From Enterococcus mediterraneensis (GTDB lineage: Bacteria > Bacillota > Bacilli > Lactobacillales > Enterococcaceae), in assembly GCF_900604485.1 (NCBI RefSeq), contig NZ_UWOP01000001.1, forward strand, positions 563,001 to 627,000: DNA of 64,000 nt, given 5' to 3'. The notes below the pieces were generated by a model. That model saw only the letters and a list, made by a program, of their open reading frames with translations. It was not told where the DNA came from and searched no databases. The translations under genes and the position numbers were made by a program. Below, in pieces: positions 44,718 to 55,234 of the stretch (its first letter is position 1; each line of letters begins with the position of its first letter).

Positions 44718-45509
44718 ATGATCACTATCAAATCAAAACGTGAAATTGAAGGCATGCGGGAATCAGGCGCGATTTTGGCCGGTATGCACAAAGGATTACG
44801 AGATATTATCAAACCGGGAATTTCAAGCTGGGAGATCGAAGAATTCGGGCGGCACTACATCGAAAGTCATGGCGCGATCCCAGAACAAATCGGATTTGAA
44901 GGTTACAAGTACGCTACTTGTGTTTGTGTCAACGATGAAGTCGCTCATGCGATCCCTCGGAAAAATCTGATCCTAAAAGAAGGCGATATCGTAAAAGTCG
45001 ATACTGTCGTCAATTACAAAGGCTATATGAGCGATTCCTGCTGGACATATGCTGTGGGGAAAATCAGCGAAGAAGCGCAAAAATTGATGGATGTTACTCA
45101 CAAAGCCCTTTATTTAGGGATCGAACAAGCTGTTGTCGGTAATCGGATTGGTGATATCGGTGCCGCGATCCAAAAATATGTGGAAACAGAAAACGGCTTT
45201 GGGAACGTGCGGGAATTGATTGGGCATGGTATCCAACCAACGATGCACGAATTACCTGATGTCCCTCACTACGGCGTAGCCGGTCGCGGTCTGCGATTAA
45301 AAGCCGGTATGACCATCACTATTGAGCCAATGGTCAACCTTGGTACTTGGCGGATTGTTCCTAAAGAAGTGCCAAACGAAGATTGGGAATATTACGTTTC
45401 CGCTGATCATAGTGTGAGTGCACAATATGAACACACTATCGCCATCACAGAAGATGGTCCTAAGATCTTAACGAGCCAAGATCCTGAGACAGACGCTGCG
45501 TATTTATAG
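44718..45509 (+). CDS. map: Methionine aminopeptidase, type I
   Basis: Removes the initiator methionine from nascent proteins, 263 residues. It is the pita-bread metallopeptidase. Metal ligands are in VDTVVNYKGYMSDSCWTYAVG near 95-115 (two Asp), GHGIQPTMHELP near 172 (His), IEPMVNL near 205 (Glu), and the final Glu in YEHTIAIT near 240. The N-terminus ITIKSKREIEGMRESG is standard, though the protein is slightly longer than the 250-residue type. GGAGG precedes the start. It stands alone, divergent from murA2, with a repeat-type terminator after it. Confidence 0.95.
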   Translation: MITIKSKREIEGMRESGAILAGMHKGLRDIIKPGISSWEIEEFGRHYIESHGAIPEQIGFEGYKYATCVCVNDEVAHAIPRKNLILKEGDIVKVDTVVNYKGYMSDSCWTYAVGKISEEAQKLMDVTHKALYLGIEQAVVGNRIGDIGAAIQKYVETENGFGNVRELIGHGIQPTMHELPDVPHYGVAGRGLRLKAGMTITIEPMVNLGTWRIVPKEVPNEDWEYYVSADHSVSAQYEHTIAITEDGPKILTSQDPETDAAYL

Positions 45510-45533
45510 TAGATAGATTTTAGGAAAAGCTGG

Positions 45534-45596
45534 GACAGAAATTAACAAACACATAATATCCGAACGATTTAAGGATCGTTCGGATATTTTTGTCTG
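45534..45596 (+). terminator. Terminator/repeat element after map
   Basis: AATATCCGAACGAT (45555-45568) pairs perfectly with ATCGTTCGGATATT (45575-45588), followed by TTTTTG. An outer pair GACAGAAAT/ATTTTTGTC encloses it, so the whole is a nested palindrome beginning with GCTGGGACAGAA, a motif I recall after many enterococcal genes. The core TATCCGAAC also occurs in the inverted repeat at 59027-59081. Confidence 0.75.
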
Positions 45597-45636
45597 ATTA
45601 TTATTTATATCACAGTCCTTTTCCAATAGATAAGAA

Positions 45637-46581
45637 TCAAATCAATTGTTTAGCTGTGACTTGCCGATGGATCTGATAGACCGCACCGATCATTCCGGCA
45701 TCATTTTGCAGTTTAGCCGGCAGAACAGGCGCGATCGTTTGATCTTTCAAGTAGCAGATGGCCTGATGTCTATCAAGTACCTCAGCTAACCGTACTTGAA
45801 AACGATGATTGAACTCCTGATTCGCACTGATCCCACCACCGAATAAAATAATCTCTGGATCAAAACAGCTGATCAGATTCAACATCCCTACCGATAGATC
45901 GGTTAAAAACTGATCCACGATCTTAATCGCTAACTCTTCGCCAACTGCTTCCCGGCGAAAGATCTCTCTAGCATCCAGAATATCGTCCGCTGTTTCATCA
46001 ACTGCTGATTGAGCCAGATTGTATTGATAACAAAGCCCGCCCACTGTTGCTGCACGTTTGTTCCAAGAAACTTCCTCGATGTTTCCCGTATCCGGTAAAC
46101 GATCGATAATGCTCCAACCAAATTCCCCTGCCATACCATGTGCACCTCGAAAAACCTCGCCATTGATCACGATCCCACCGCCGATTCCGCTGCCCAGAAC
46201 TACGCATAAATAGTTGTCGATCCCTTGGGCATTTCCTATCCAGCGTTCTGCAATCGCCGCCGCATTCGCATCATTTTCAATAGAAACCGGCAGACCAGTC
46301 AATTTTTCCAATTCGACTTTGATATTTGCACCATAGAAAGATTTGATAGCACCCGCCGTAAGCATGTAGCCATCTTTTTGGATGATACCCGGTGCGCTGA
46401 TACCGATACCGTCGATTTTTTCGTAACGCTGTTGCGCATCTTCCACGATCTCCAAAAGCTCCGTCAAAAACACGGATAGATCGTAATTGGTAGGTATTTT
46501 CCCTTTTTCCAAAACGGTACCCAGTTCATCCAAAACACCATATTTCACGGTTGTACCGCCAATATCAAATCCTACATACAT
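45637..46581 (-). CDS. ROK family sugar kinase without zinc motif
   Basis: A 314-residue ROK-family protein with no HTH, so a kinase rather than a repressor. The phosphate loop is FDIGGTTVKYGVLDE (residues 5-19), the substrate/catalytic region is ENDANAAAIAERWIGNA near 102-118 (catalytic Asp), and the adenine-side loop is GSGIGGGIVINGEVFRGAHG near 132. The usual zinc motif CxCGxxGCxE is absent, and the preceding GEIGH has become GEFGWS, so the zinc site is lost. Related enzymes include fructokinase, N-acetylmannosamine kinase and beta-glucoside kinase; specificity cannot be assigned. GGAGG precedes the ATG. It stands as a single gene next to fba. Confidence 0.85.
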   Translation of the reverse strand: MYVGFDIGGTTVKYGVLDELGTVLEKGKIPTNYDLSVFLTELLEIVEDAQQRYEKIDGIGISAPGIIQKDGYMLTAGAIKSFYGANIKVELEKLTGLPVSIENDANAAAIAERWIGNAQGIDNYLCVVLGSGIGGGIVINGEVFRGAHGMAGEFGWSIIDRLPDTGNIEEVSWNKRAATVGGLCYQYNLAQSAVDETADDILDAREIFRREAVGEELAIKIVDQFLTDLSVGMLNLISCFDPEIILFGGGISANQEFNHRFQVRLAEVLDRHQAICYLKDQTIAPVLPAKLQNDAGMIGAVYQIHRQVTAKQLI

Positions 46582-46746
46582 TCTTACAGCCTCCTAGTCT
46601 CTATTCTCTTATTGATCAAAATTTTTAGTAGTAGTTCCCGTTATTTCGTTAATGAGTCGAACAACTACTGCATCTTAATTTAAGGATAAACTGCTTCCAC
46701 TGTAAAAACAACATTTTTTAAAAGCGATTACATTTAGAGACAAAAA

Positions 46747-46773
46747 AACTTCAGATCAAAATGATCTGAAGTT
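46747..46773 (-). terminator. Terminator of fba
   Basis: AACTTCAGATCA (46747-46758) pairs perfectly with TGATCTGAAGTT (46762-46773), and on the minus strand a run of seven T follows. Confidence 0.9.
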
Positions 46774-46791
46774 CAAAAGTTTGGGATCAAA

Positions 46792-47661
46792 TTACGCTTT
46801 GTTAGCTGAACCGAACCAGTCGATGTGTTCTTCAGCATCTTTGATGATTGCTGCTTTACCTGGTGCTAACAATTTACGTGGGTCAAAGCCTTTACCTTCT
46901 AAGTCTTTGCCAGCTTCGATATATTCACGAGTTGCTTTAGCAAATGACAATTGGAATTCAGTATTAACGTTAACTTTTGAGATACCCATTGAGATAGCTT
47001 TTTGGATTTGTTCTTGAGGAATACCTGAACCGCCGTGTAATACTAATGGCACATCTTCGCCAACAGCTTCTGCAATTGCTTGCAAGTGGTCAAATGCTAG
47101 ACCAGTCCAGTTTTCAGGATAAACACCGTGGATGTTACCAATACCACATGCTAAGTAGTCGATACCTGTAGCAACCATTTGTTTACATTCTTCAATGTCA
47201 GCTAATTCGCCAGCACCGATGATTCCGTCTTCTTCTCCGCCGATTGAACCAACTTCACATTCAACAGAAACGCCTTTTGCATGAGCTTTTTCAACAACGT
47301 CTTTAGCCAATTTCAAGTTTTCTTCAAATGGTAAATGAGAACCATCGAACATAACTGAAGTATAGCCAACTTCGATACATTCTAGAGCTGCTTCGTAATC
47401 CCCATGGTCTAAGTGGATAGCAACTGGTACAGTGATGTTCATTGATTCTACTAAATCAGTGATAAGATCTTTTGCAAGTTTGTAACCACCCATGTATTTA
47501 GCAGCGCCCATTGAAGTTTGGATTAGAACTGGTGCTTTTTTAGCTTCAGCAGCTGTTAAAATAGCTTGAGTCCATTCTAAATTGTTTGTATTGAATCCAC
47601 CTACTGCATAACCGCCTTTACGTGCAGCTTTTAAGAATTCTGCTCCTGATACTACTGGCAT
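46792..47661 (-). CDS. fba: Fructose-bisphosphate aldolase, class II
   Basis: Zinc-dependent cleavage of fructose 1,6-bisphosphate in glycolysis, 289 residues. The zinc histidines are in HLDHGDYEAALEC near residue 82, in ACGIGNIHGVYP near 175, and in LVLHGGSGIP near 206. The phosphate-binding region VNVNTEFQLSFAKATREYI near 225-243 is clear. AGGAGGAA precedes the ATG. An extended -10 TGCTAAAAT lies at 47724-47732. It sits between pyrG and the ROK kinase, as in the Bacillus order pyrG...fbaA. Confidence 0.96.
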   Translation of the reverse strand: MPVVSGAEFLKAARKGGYAVGGFNTNNLEWTQAILTAAEAKKAPVLIQTSMGAAKYMGGYKLAKDLITDLVESMNITVPVAIHLDHGDYEAALECIEVGYTSVMFDGSHLPFEENLKLAKDVVEKAHAKGVSVECEVGSIGGEEDGIIGAGELADIEECKQMVATGIDYLACGIGNIHGVYPENWTGLAFDHLQAIAEAVGEDVPLVLHGGSGIPQEQIQKAISMGISKVNVNTEFQLSFAKATREYIEAGKDLEGKGFDPRKLLAPGKAAIIKDAEEHIDWFGSANKA

Positions 47662-47910
47662 AAAAAATTCCTCCTAAGTTTTTAATAAACTTTATTTGTT
47701 AAGCAAGCTTAACCAACGTTCTTATTTTAGCAAATATTTGCTGAATTTACCACTAAAAATATATATTTTGATTTTCAATAATAAGCTGGATAATTTAAAA
47801 TACCAATCGTTTTCACTTTATTTTCTGAAACAATTTACGTTTCATCAAGTCCAAGCATCAAATAACTAACGGTTAAGATAACAAATTTTCTCAGCATTTC
47901 ATGAAAATAT

Positions 47911-47952
47911 ACAGGCAACTCAAACAGCTGGTAACTGATTTGAGCCGCCTGT
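47911..47952 (-). terminator. Terminator of pyrG
   Basis: ACAGGCAACTCAAA (47911-47924) pairs with TTTGAGCCGCCTGT (47939-47952), one mismatch. The T-run is strong on the plus side and weak (ATATTTTC) on the minus side, so its efficiency for pyrG is uncertain. Confidence 0.6.
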
Positions 47953-47956
47953 TTTT

Positions 47957-49730
<1,774 letters not shown>

Positions 49731-49810
49731 GAAAATATTTTCAATAAAGTTACCATGATTTTTTCATTCATTGCAAACCCCCATGGAAAATCAGTTCTCT
49801 AAGTAAAAAT

Positions 49811-49838
49811 ACCGCTTCGAAGCAAGATCCGAAGCGGC
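49811..49838 (-). terminator. Terminator of glnA
   Basis: ACCGCTTCG (49811-49819) pairs with CGAAGCGGC (49830-49838), one wobble at the base, and on the minus strand is followed by ATTTTTACTT. Confidence 0.8.
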
Positions 49839-49848
49839 ATTTCTTCTA

Positions 49849-51189
49849 TTAATAAAGTTCTAGATATTGTTCTCTTTCCCATTCGGAAACAGTTTGACGG
49901 AAGGAAGCCCATTCCAAACGTTTTGCTTCAACAAAGTTTGCGTAAATATGTTTGCCTAACGCATCGACCATCACTGGATCTTTACGCAATTCTTTGATAG
50001 CGTTGTGGATCGTTGAAGGAAGATCTTTGATTTGAGCTGCTTCTCGTTCTGCTTCGTTCATAACATAGATATTGCGATCAACTGCTGGCGGCGGTGTGAT
50101 CTTGTTTTTGATACCGTCTAACCCTGCTTGTAAAAGGACAGCCATTGCCAGATAGGGATTTGCGGAAGGGTCTACTGAACGCAATTCCAAACGTGTGGAC
50201 AACCCGCGGGATTCTGGGACACGGATCAATGGTGAACGATTGCGGCCAGACCAAGCGACATACACAGGTGCTTCATAGCCGGGAACCAACCGTTTGTATG
50301 AATTGACGATCGGATTGCAGACCGCAGTATAAGCACGAGCATGTTCGATCAAACCACCTAAGAAATAATAAGCCGTTTGACTCAGCTGCATTTCACCGTC
50401 TTTATCAAAAAAGACATTTTCATCCCCTTTAAATAAGGACATGTTGCAGTGCATCCCTGAACCGTTGATACCAAACAACGGTTTTGGCATAAATGTCGCA
50501 TGCAGACCGTGTTTGCGAGCAATCGTCTTAACGACTAATTTAAAGGTTTGAATGTTGTCACAGGCTTCTACGACATCCGCATATTTAAAGTCGATCTCAT
50601 GTTGTCCGGGAGCTACTTCATGGTGGGAAGCTTCAACTTCAAAACCTAATTTTTCTAATTCTAACACGATGTCGCGACGGCAGTTTTCACCCAAATCAGT
50701 TGGCGCAAAATCGAAATAACCGCCTTTATCATTCAGGTCCATTGTGATCTCGCCGTCTTCGTCTAATTTAAATAAGAAAAATTCTGGTTCTGGGCCAAGG
50801 TTAAAGGAAGTAAAACCTAATTTTTCCATATCGCTCAATGCACGTTTCAAATTGCCGCGAGGGTCGCCGGCAAATGGTTCGCCATTTGGATTGTAAATAT
50901 CACAGATCAAACGGGCAACTTTTCCATGCTCGCTTTCCCATGGGAAAATCATCCATGTAGTCAAGTCAGGAAACAGGTACATATCGCTCTCTTCGATTCG
51001 AACAAACCCTTCGATGGACGATCCATCGAACATCATTTTATTGTCTAAAACCTTATCCAACTGGCTGACCGGTACTTCCACGTTTTTGATCGTTCCCATT
51101 ATATCTGTAAACATTAGACGTAGAAAACGGACATTTTCCTCCTCTACGATACGTTTGATATCTTCCTTTGTGTTTTGCGTTTTTGGCAT
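49849..51189 (-). CDS. glnA: Glutamine synthetase, type I
   Basis: Makes glutamine from glutamate, ammonia and ATP, 446 residues, the Bacillus-type GSI-alpha length. The N-terminal beta-grasp begins [22 protein letters not shown]. The latch and catalytic regions [11 protein letters not shown] near residue 57, GPEPEFFLF near 133, and [12 protein letters not shown] near 250 are all present. There is no adenylylation-type Tyr extension. The start at 51189 is preferred because GGGGAAGGG lies just upstream. It is downstream of glnR in the same operon, so it is repressed by GlnR when glutamine is plentiful, and its product can modulate GlnR. Confidence 0.95.
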   Translation of the reverse strand: MPKTQNTKEDIKRIVEEENVRFLRLMFTDIMGTIKNVEVPVSQLDKVLDNKMMFDGSSIEGFVRIEESDMYLFPDLTTWMIFPWESEHGKVARLICDIYNPNGEPFAGDPRGNLKRALSDMEKLGFTSFNLGPEPEFFLFKLDEDGEITMDLNDKGGYFDFAPTDLGENCRRDIVLELEKLGFEVEASHHEVAPGQHEIDFKYADVVEACDNIQTFKLVVKTIARKHGLHATFMPKPLFGINGSGMHCNMSLFKGDENVFFDKDGEMQLSQTAYYFLGGLIEHARAYTAVCNPIVNSYKRLVPGYEAPVYVAWSGRNRSPLIRVPESRGLSTRLELRSVDPSANPYLAMAVLLQAGLDGIKNKITPPPAVDRNIYVMNEAEREAAQIKDLPSTIHNAIKELRKDPVMVDALGKHIYANFVEAKRLEWASFRQTVSEWEREQYLELY

Positions 51190-51226
51190 AGTATCCCTTC
51201 CCCTCATTTTTCAGTTAATCCTTTTT

Positions 51227-51604
51227 TTACATCCGCGGTCCTTTTTGTTGGAAAGGACTCGGCGGTGTCAATCCGCCCTGAGAAAGCAGCTCGTCATAGA
51301 AGATCCGTCGAACATCTTCATCGGTCAATGATTTTTGTTCATCTTCAGCTTTTTCCTGTTGCTTCATTTGATAAACATGTTTGATGCCCGCCATATTCAA
51401 CCCTTCAGAGAGATAATCCTTGATTTCCAACAACGTATCGATATCATTCAATGAATACATTCGGCGATTGCCCTCGCTTCTTTCCGGATGTATCAAATCT
51501 TGCTCTTCATAATAACGAATTTGGCGCGCAGTCAAATCAGTCAACTTCATCACCGTACCAATCGGAAAAACGGACATTGAGCGGCGTAATTCTTTTTCCC
51601 GCAT
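51227..51604 (-). CDS. glnR: Nitrogen regulator GlnR (MerR family)
   Basis: A 125-residue MerR-family repressor of nitrogen genes. The winged HTH (about 15-80) has PIGTVMKLTDLTARQIRYYEEQ and the recognition segment RRMYSLNDIDTLLEIKDYL. The C-terminal tail (about 85-125) is the glutamine-synthetase-contacting region and ends QQKGPRM. It is the first gene of the glnRA operon, 37 bases before glnA, and a perfect GlnR box lies in its promoter region. Confidence 0.95.
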   Translation of the reverse strand: MREKELRRSMSVFPIGTVMKLTDLTARQIRYYEEQDLIHPERSEGNRRMYSLNDIDTLLEIKDYLSEGLNMAGIKHVYQMKQQEKAEDEQKSLTDEDVRRIFYDELLSQGGLTPPSPFQQKGPRM

Positions 51605-51649
51605 AGTTTCTCTCCTCTCTAGACAAGACGTCCTCTTGAACTTGACATA

Positions 51650-51678
51650 ACTATACCAATACTAAAAAATACTGTCAA
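51650..51678 (-). promoter_or_regulatory. glnRA promoter
   Basis: On the minus strand TTGACA (51678-51673) is followed after 17 bases by TATAGT (51655-51650), a near-consensus housekeeping promoter. Confidence 0.85.
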
Positions 51679-51686
51679 TAGTTTTA

Positions 51687-51703
51687 TGTAAGAAAAAGTA
51701 ACA
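51687..51703. promoter_or_regulatory. GlnR operator
   Basis: TGTAAGAAAAAGTAACA matches the GlnR/TnrA box TGTNA-N7-TNACA exactly. It lies just upstream of the -35 box, consistent with autorepression of glnRA. Confidence 0.85.
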
Positions 51704-51770
51704 TGAAAGCAATTTATTTTCTGACATAGCACGAAAAGCCGCCTGAAATCCGCTATTGCACCACAAAAAA

Positions 51771-51798
51771 AACGAGCCTTCCGTTAAGAAGACTCGTT
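51771..51798 (-). terminator. Terminator of hflX-ynbB
   Basis: AACGAGCCTTC (51771-51781) pairs with GAAGACTCGTT (51788-51798), one mismatch, and on the minus strand a run of eight T follows. Confidence 0.85.
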
Positions 51799-51820
51799 GA
51801 AAATCCAAATAATGATCTCA

Positions 51821-53074
51821 TTACTGATGATAGACAGCGTTCACCGCATTGGCTACTGCGATTTTGACGTGTTCATAAGTCAAACCGCCTTGTACATAAA
51901 GAGAATAAGGCTCCCGCAACGGACCGTCCGCGCTTAATTCGATGCTGGCGCCTTGGACAAAGGTACCGGCCGCCATAATGATATCATCTTCATACCCTGG
52001 CATATAAGAAGGCACTGGAGCAACGAACGCATCGACAGGAGAAAACTTTTGGATCGCTTGAGCGAATGTGACCATGGCATCTTTCTCTTTCAGTTCTACC
52101 AACTGGATCAGATCCGTCCGCGGTTCATCCCATTTCGGTGAAGAAGCGATCCCATATTCTTCTAACAGAGCGGCTGTAAATACCGCCCCTTGGATGGCTT
52201 GGCTCACTACATGGGGTGCTAAGAAAAATCCTTGCAGCATATCGTAGACATTTCCTAACATGGCGCCGCCTTCCGCACCGACTCCTGGTGTTGTCAGTCG
52301 GTAGGAACATTTTTCGATCAAATCTTTTCTTCCGACAAGATAGCCGCCGGTCTTGGCGATCCCGCCGCCGGGATTTTTGATCAGTGATCCTGCCATCAAA
52401 TCAGCACCGACTTGGATAGGCTCTTTGGTTTCAGCAAATTCGCCGTAACAATTATCTACAAAAATTACGATGTTAGGATCGATTTGATGCACAAACGAAC
52501 ACATCGCTTGGATCTTTTCGATCGTAAAGGAAGGCCGAGATGCGTATCCTCTTGAACGTTGGATCGCAACGACTTTCGTTTTTTCCGTGATTTTTTCAGC
52601 GATCCCGTCAAAATCGACATTCCCGTCAGCCAGCAGATCTACTTGATCGTATCCGATTTGATATTCTTTCATAGAACCGATCCCGTTTCCTGACAAGCCG
52701 ATAACTTCTAACAGCGTGTCATAAGGGGTCCCCGTGATATACAACAAATCGTCTCCAGGACGCAAAATACCAAACAAAGCGGTCGCGATGGCATGGGTTC
52801 CTGAAACGATTTGCGGACGCACCAATGCCGCTTCTCCGCCAAATGTTTCCGCATAAACGGCTTCCAATGCGTCACGTCCCAAATCATCATTGCCGTATCC
52901 GGTGGAAGGCAAAAAGTGAGTCTCTGATACTTGCTGATGGCGAAACGCCGCCAACACTTTTGCCTGATTTTCTAAAGCATTTTCTCGTATTTCTTTTAAA
53001 CGACCATCGATTTTTTCGTCGACCATCGCGATTTTTTTTACTAATTCAGCGTCTAATTCAGCTGTCCAACTCAT
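51821..53074 (-). CDS. YnbB-type PLP enzyme (methionine gamma-lyase family)
   Basis: A 417-residue PLP enzyme of the YnbB/aluminium-resistance family, distantly related to Cys/Met metabolism enzymes. The cofactor aspartate is in FVDNCYGEFAETKEP near residue 205, and the lysine is in GSLIKNPGGGIAKTGGYLVG near 232-251. It begins with a long helical segment before the PLP fold (FLPSTGYGNDDLGRDALE). Function is not established; relatives are annotated as methionine gamma-lyase or aluminium resistance. It overlaps the end of hflX by 17 bases and lies upstream of glnRA, exactly the Bacillus order (ynbA/hflX-ynbB-glnR-glnA). Confidence 0.85.
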   Translation of the reverse strand: MSWTAELDAELVKKIAMVDEKIDGRLKEIRENALENQAKVLAAFRHQQVSETHFLPSTGYGNDDLGRDALEAVYAETFGGEAALVRPQIVSGTHAIATALFGILRPGDDLLYITGTPYDTLLEVIGLSGNGIGSMKEYQIGYDQVDLLADGNVDFDGIAEKITEKTKVVAIQRSRGYASRPSFTIEKIQAMCSFVHQIDPNIVIFVDNCYGEFAETKEPIQVGADLMAGSLIKNPGGGIAKTGGYLVGRKDLIEKCSYRLTTPGVGAEGGAMLGNVYDMLQGFFLAPHVVSQAIQGAVFTAALLEEYGIASSPKWDEPRTDLIQLVELKEKDAMVTFAQAIQKFSPVDAFVAPVPSYMPGYEDDIIMAAGTFVQGASIELSADGPLREPYSLYVQGGLTYEHVKIAVANAVNAVYHQ

Positions 53075-54305
53075 TATCCATACTCCTTATAATAAATGAT
53101 TCCGGCATAGCGAAACCTTTTATTATATATTTTTGTTGTTCTTCATCAAATGTATCTTGCAAGACAAGGGTCTCTCGTTTCAAACGCTGCAATGTCTTCC
53201 CATCAGACTGTTCGAGTGCAACAGTATAAGGTGTTAAGATTTCCATCATTTGCAGCTTGACGGCTTCTGTTAATTTAGTTTTGCCGCGGCTGCTTTTAGC
53301 TGAGATCAAAACATTAGGGAACAGCGTCGGCACAAAATGCGCCTCATCGATTTGATCCGCTTTGTTATAGACCGTCAAGATCGGGATCTGATCAAGCTTC
53401 AAATCTTTTAACAGCTGCAAAACAGTCTGCTCTTGTTGCTGGTGATCTTCTGAACTGGCATCAACCACATGCAGCAAAAGATCCATCGACTGACTTTCCT
53501 CTAACGTCGAATGAAAGGCATCGATCAGTTGTGTCGGTAAATCTTGGATAAATCCTACCGTATCTGTCAGGGTGACTTCCAATCCTTCCGGCAAGCGCCA
53601 GCGTTTCGTCAATGGATCCAGAGTCGCGAACAGTTGATCCTGCTCATAGGTATCTGCACTGGTCATGACATTCAAGATGGTTGATTTGCCGGCATTGGTA
53701 TAACCGATCAACCCGATTTGAAAAACTTGACCGGCTTGCCGTTTTTGACGCGTCCGTTCTCGATGAGCCGCGACATGTTTCAGCTCCCGCTTGATTGCTG
53801 TGATCTTATTACGAATATGTCGGCGATCTGTTTCCAGTTTTGTTTCTCCTGGTCCGCGGGTTCCGATCCCGCCCCCTAGTCGCGACATGTTTTTGCCTTG
53901 TCCCACTAAGCGAGGTAGCAGATATTCCAACTGCGCCAGTTCTACTTGCAATTTTCCTTCTTTGGATCGTGCCCGCAAAGCGAAAATATCTAAGATCAAT
54001 TGGACCCGATCGATCACAGGGATACCAATCTCATCGCCGATCAATTGGCTTTGCCGCGGTGTCAATTCATGATTGAAAATCACAAGATCCGCTTCATGAG
54101 CATCTGCGAGATTTTTCAATTCATTGAGCTTGCCCTTGCCGATCAATGTTTGCCGATCTACCTGCTGACGTTTTTGCACTAATGAAAATACGACTTCACC
54201 ATTGGCTGTCGTCGTCAGACTCTTCAGCTCATTCATTGATTCTTCAAATTTTTTCCATGTTTTTTCTGTTTCTACACCAACTAAAATGACTCGTTCTTGT
54301 TCCAT
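53058..54305 (-). CDS. hflX: GTPase HflX
   Basis: A ribosome-associated GTPase that rescues or splits stalled ribosomes, 415 residues. The N-terminal HflX domain includes LTPRQSQLIGDEIG near residue 86 and RLGGGIGTRGPGETKLETDR near 140-160. The G domain has G1 GYTNAGKSTILN near 205, G3 DTVGFIQDLP near 250, and G4 NKAD near 318. The start at 54305 (MEQERVILVG) is set by GGAGG seven bases upstream, which lies inside miaA; the miaA stop overlaps this start (TGATG). Part of the operon from the GDPD gene to ynbB. Confidence 0.94.
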   Translation of the reverse strand: MEQERVILVGVETEKTWKKFEESMNELKSLTTTANGEVVFSLVQKRQQVDRQTLIGKGKLNELKNLADAHEADLVIFNHELTPRQSQLIGDEIGIPVIDRVQLILDIFALRARSKEGKLQVELAQLEYLLPRLVGQGKNMSRLGGGIGTRGPGETKLETDRRHIRNKITAIKRELKHVAAHRERTRQKRQAGQVFQIGLIGYTNAGKSTILNVMTSADTYEQDQLFATLDPLTKRWRLPEGLEVTLTDTVGFIQDLPTQLIDAFHSTLEESQSMDLLLHVVDASSEDHQQQEQTVLQLLKDLKLDQIPILTVYNKADQIDEAHFVPTLFPNVLISAKSSRGKTKLTEAVKLQMMEILTPYTVALEQSDGKTLQRLKRETLVLQDTFDEEQQKYIIKGFAMPESFIIRSMDNELDS

Positions 54306-55234
54306 CAAGGCACCTCCAGCCATTTTTTGACAGATTCTTCTAGTGTTTCGATCGATTCAGGATGGTTGATCAGATCGATCCATAACGGCGCCATACGATT
54401 ACGAAACCAAGTCAGCTGACGTTTCGCATAGCGTCTGGAGTGCAATTTGATTTCCTCAATCGTTGCTTCCAGGGATTGTTGTCCTTCAAAATAAGGAAGA
54501 AACTCTTTATAACCGATGCCTCTTGCCGCTTGGGCAAAAGGGATCTCTCGCAACTGTTCGGCCTCTTGTTCCAGCCCTTCTGCCATCATCATATCGACTC
54601 GTTGATTGATTCTTTGATACAATGTTTCTCGTTCTGTCGTCAAACCGATCAAAAAGTAATCAAATAATTTTTGCGGTGTTTGTTCCGGCTGCATAATACT
54701 TTTCCCTGTCAGCTCAAATACTTCCAGCGCACGGACTACTTTGCGTTGATTATTAAAATGGATCTTCTCCGCCGCCTGCGGATCACGTTCCTGCAAAAGT
54801 TTCCACAGGGCCTGATTACCATTAGCTTTTGCAAAAGACGTATATTTTTCCCGCAGACCAAGATCACCGACACTCTCGGCATCTTTTTCACTGCCCAGCT
54901 GATAATCATAAAGAAGTGCTTGGATATACAGTCCTGTCCCCCCCACTACGATCGGCAGATGACCGCGGGCTGTGATCTCAGCAATTTTTTTTCGGGCCTC
55001 TTTTTGAAATTCGGCGACGGAATATTGTTCCTGCATCTCGCGAATATCGATCAAATGATGTGGGACTCCCGCCATCTCGTCTGGACGAATCTTTGCGGTA
55101 CCGATATCCAGTCCTTTATAGATCTGCATCGAATCACCGCTGATAACTTCACCTTGAAATTTTTTCGCCAACTCGATACTCAATGCTGTCTTGCCTACAC
55201 CGGTAGGTCCAACAATAACTAATACTTTATTCAT
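54305..55234 (-). CDS. miaA: tRNA dimethylallyltransferase
   Basis: Adds the isopentenyl group to A37 of tRNAs reading codons beginning with U, 309 residues. The P-loop is VIVGPTGVGKTALSIELA (residues 6-23), the substrate aspartate is in ISGDSMQIYKGLDIGTAK near 33-50, and the insert domain that grips the tRNA lies around 120-200. The start at 55234 is set by GAGGAAG; a longer frame to 55324 overlaps the upstream gene. Its start overlaps the stop of the phosphodiesterase gene by four bases. Confidence 0.95.
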   Translation of the reverse strand: MNKVLVIVGPTGVGKTALSIELAKKFQGEVISGDSMQIYKGLDIGTAKIRPDEMAGVPHHLIDIREMQEQYSVAEFQKEARKKIAEITARGHLPIVVGGTGLYIQALLYDYQLGSEKDAESVGDLGLREKYTSFAKANGNQALWKLLQERDPQAAEKIHFNNQRKVVRALEVFELTGKSIMQPEQTPQKLFDYFLIGLTTERETLYQRINQRVDMMMAEGLEQEAEQLREIPFAQAARGIGYKEFLPYFEGQQSLEATIEEIKLHSRRYAKRQLTWFRNRMAPLWIDLINHPESIETLEESVKKWLEVP

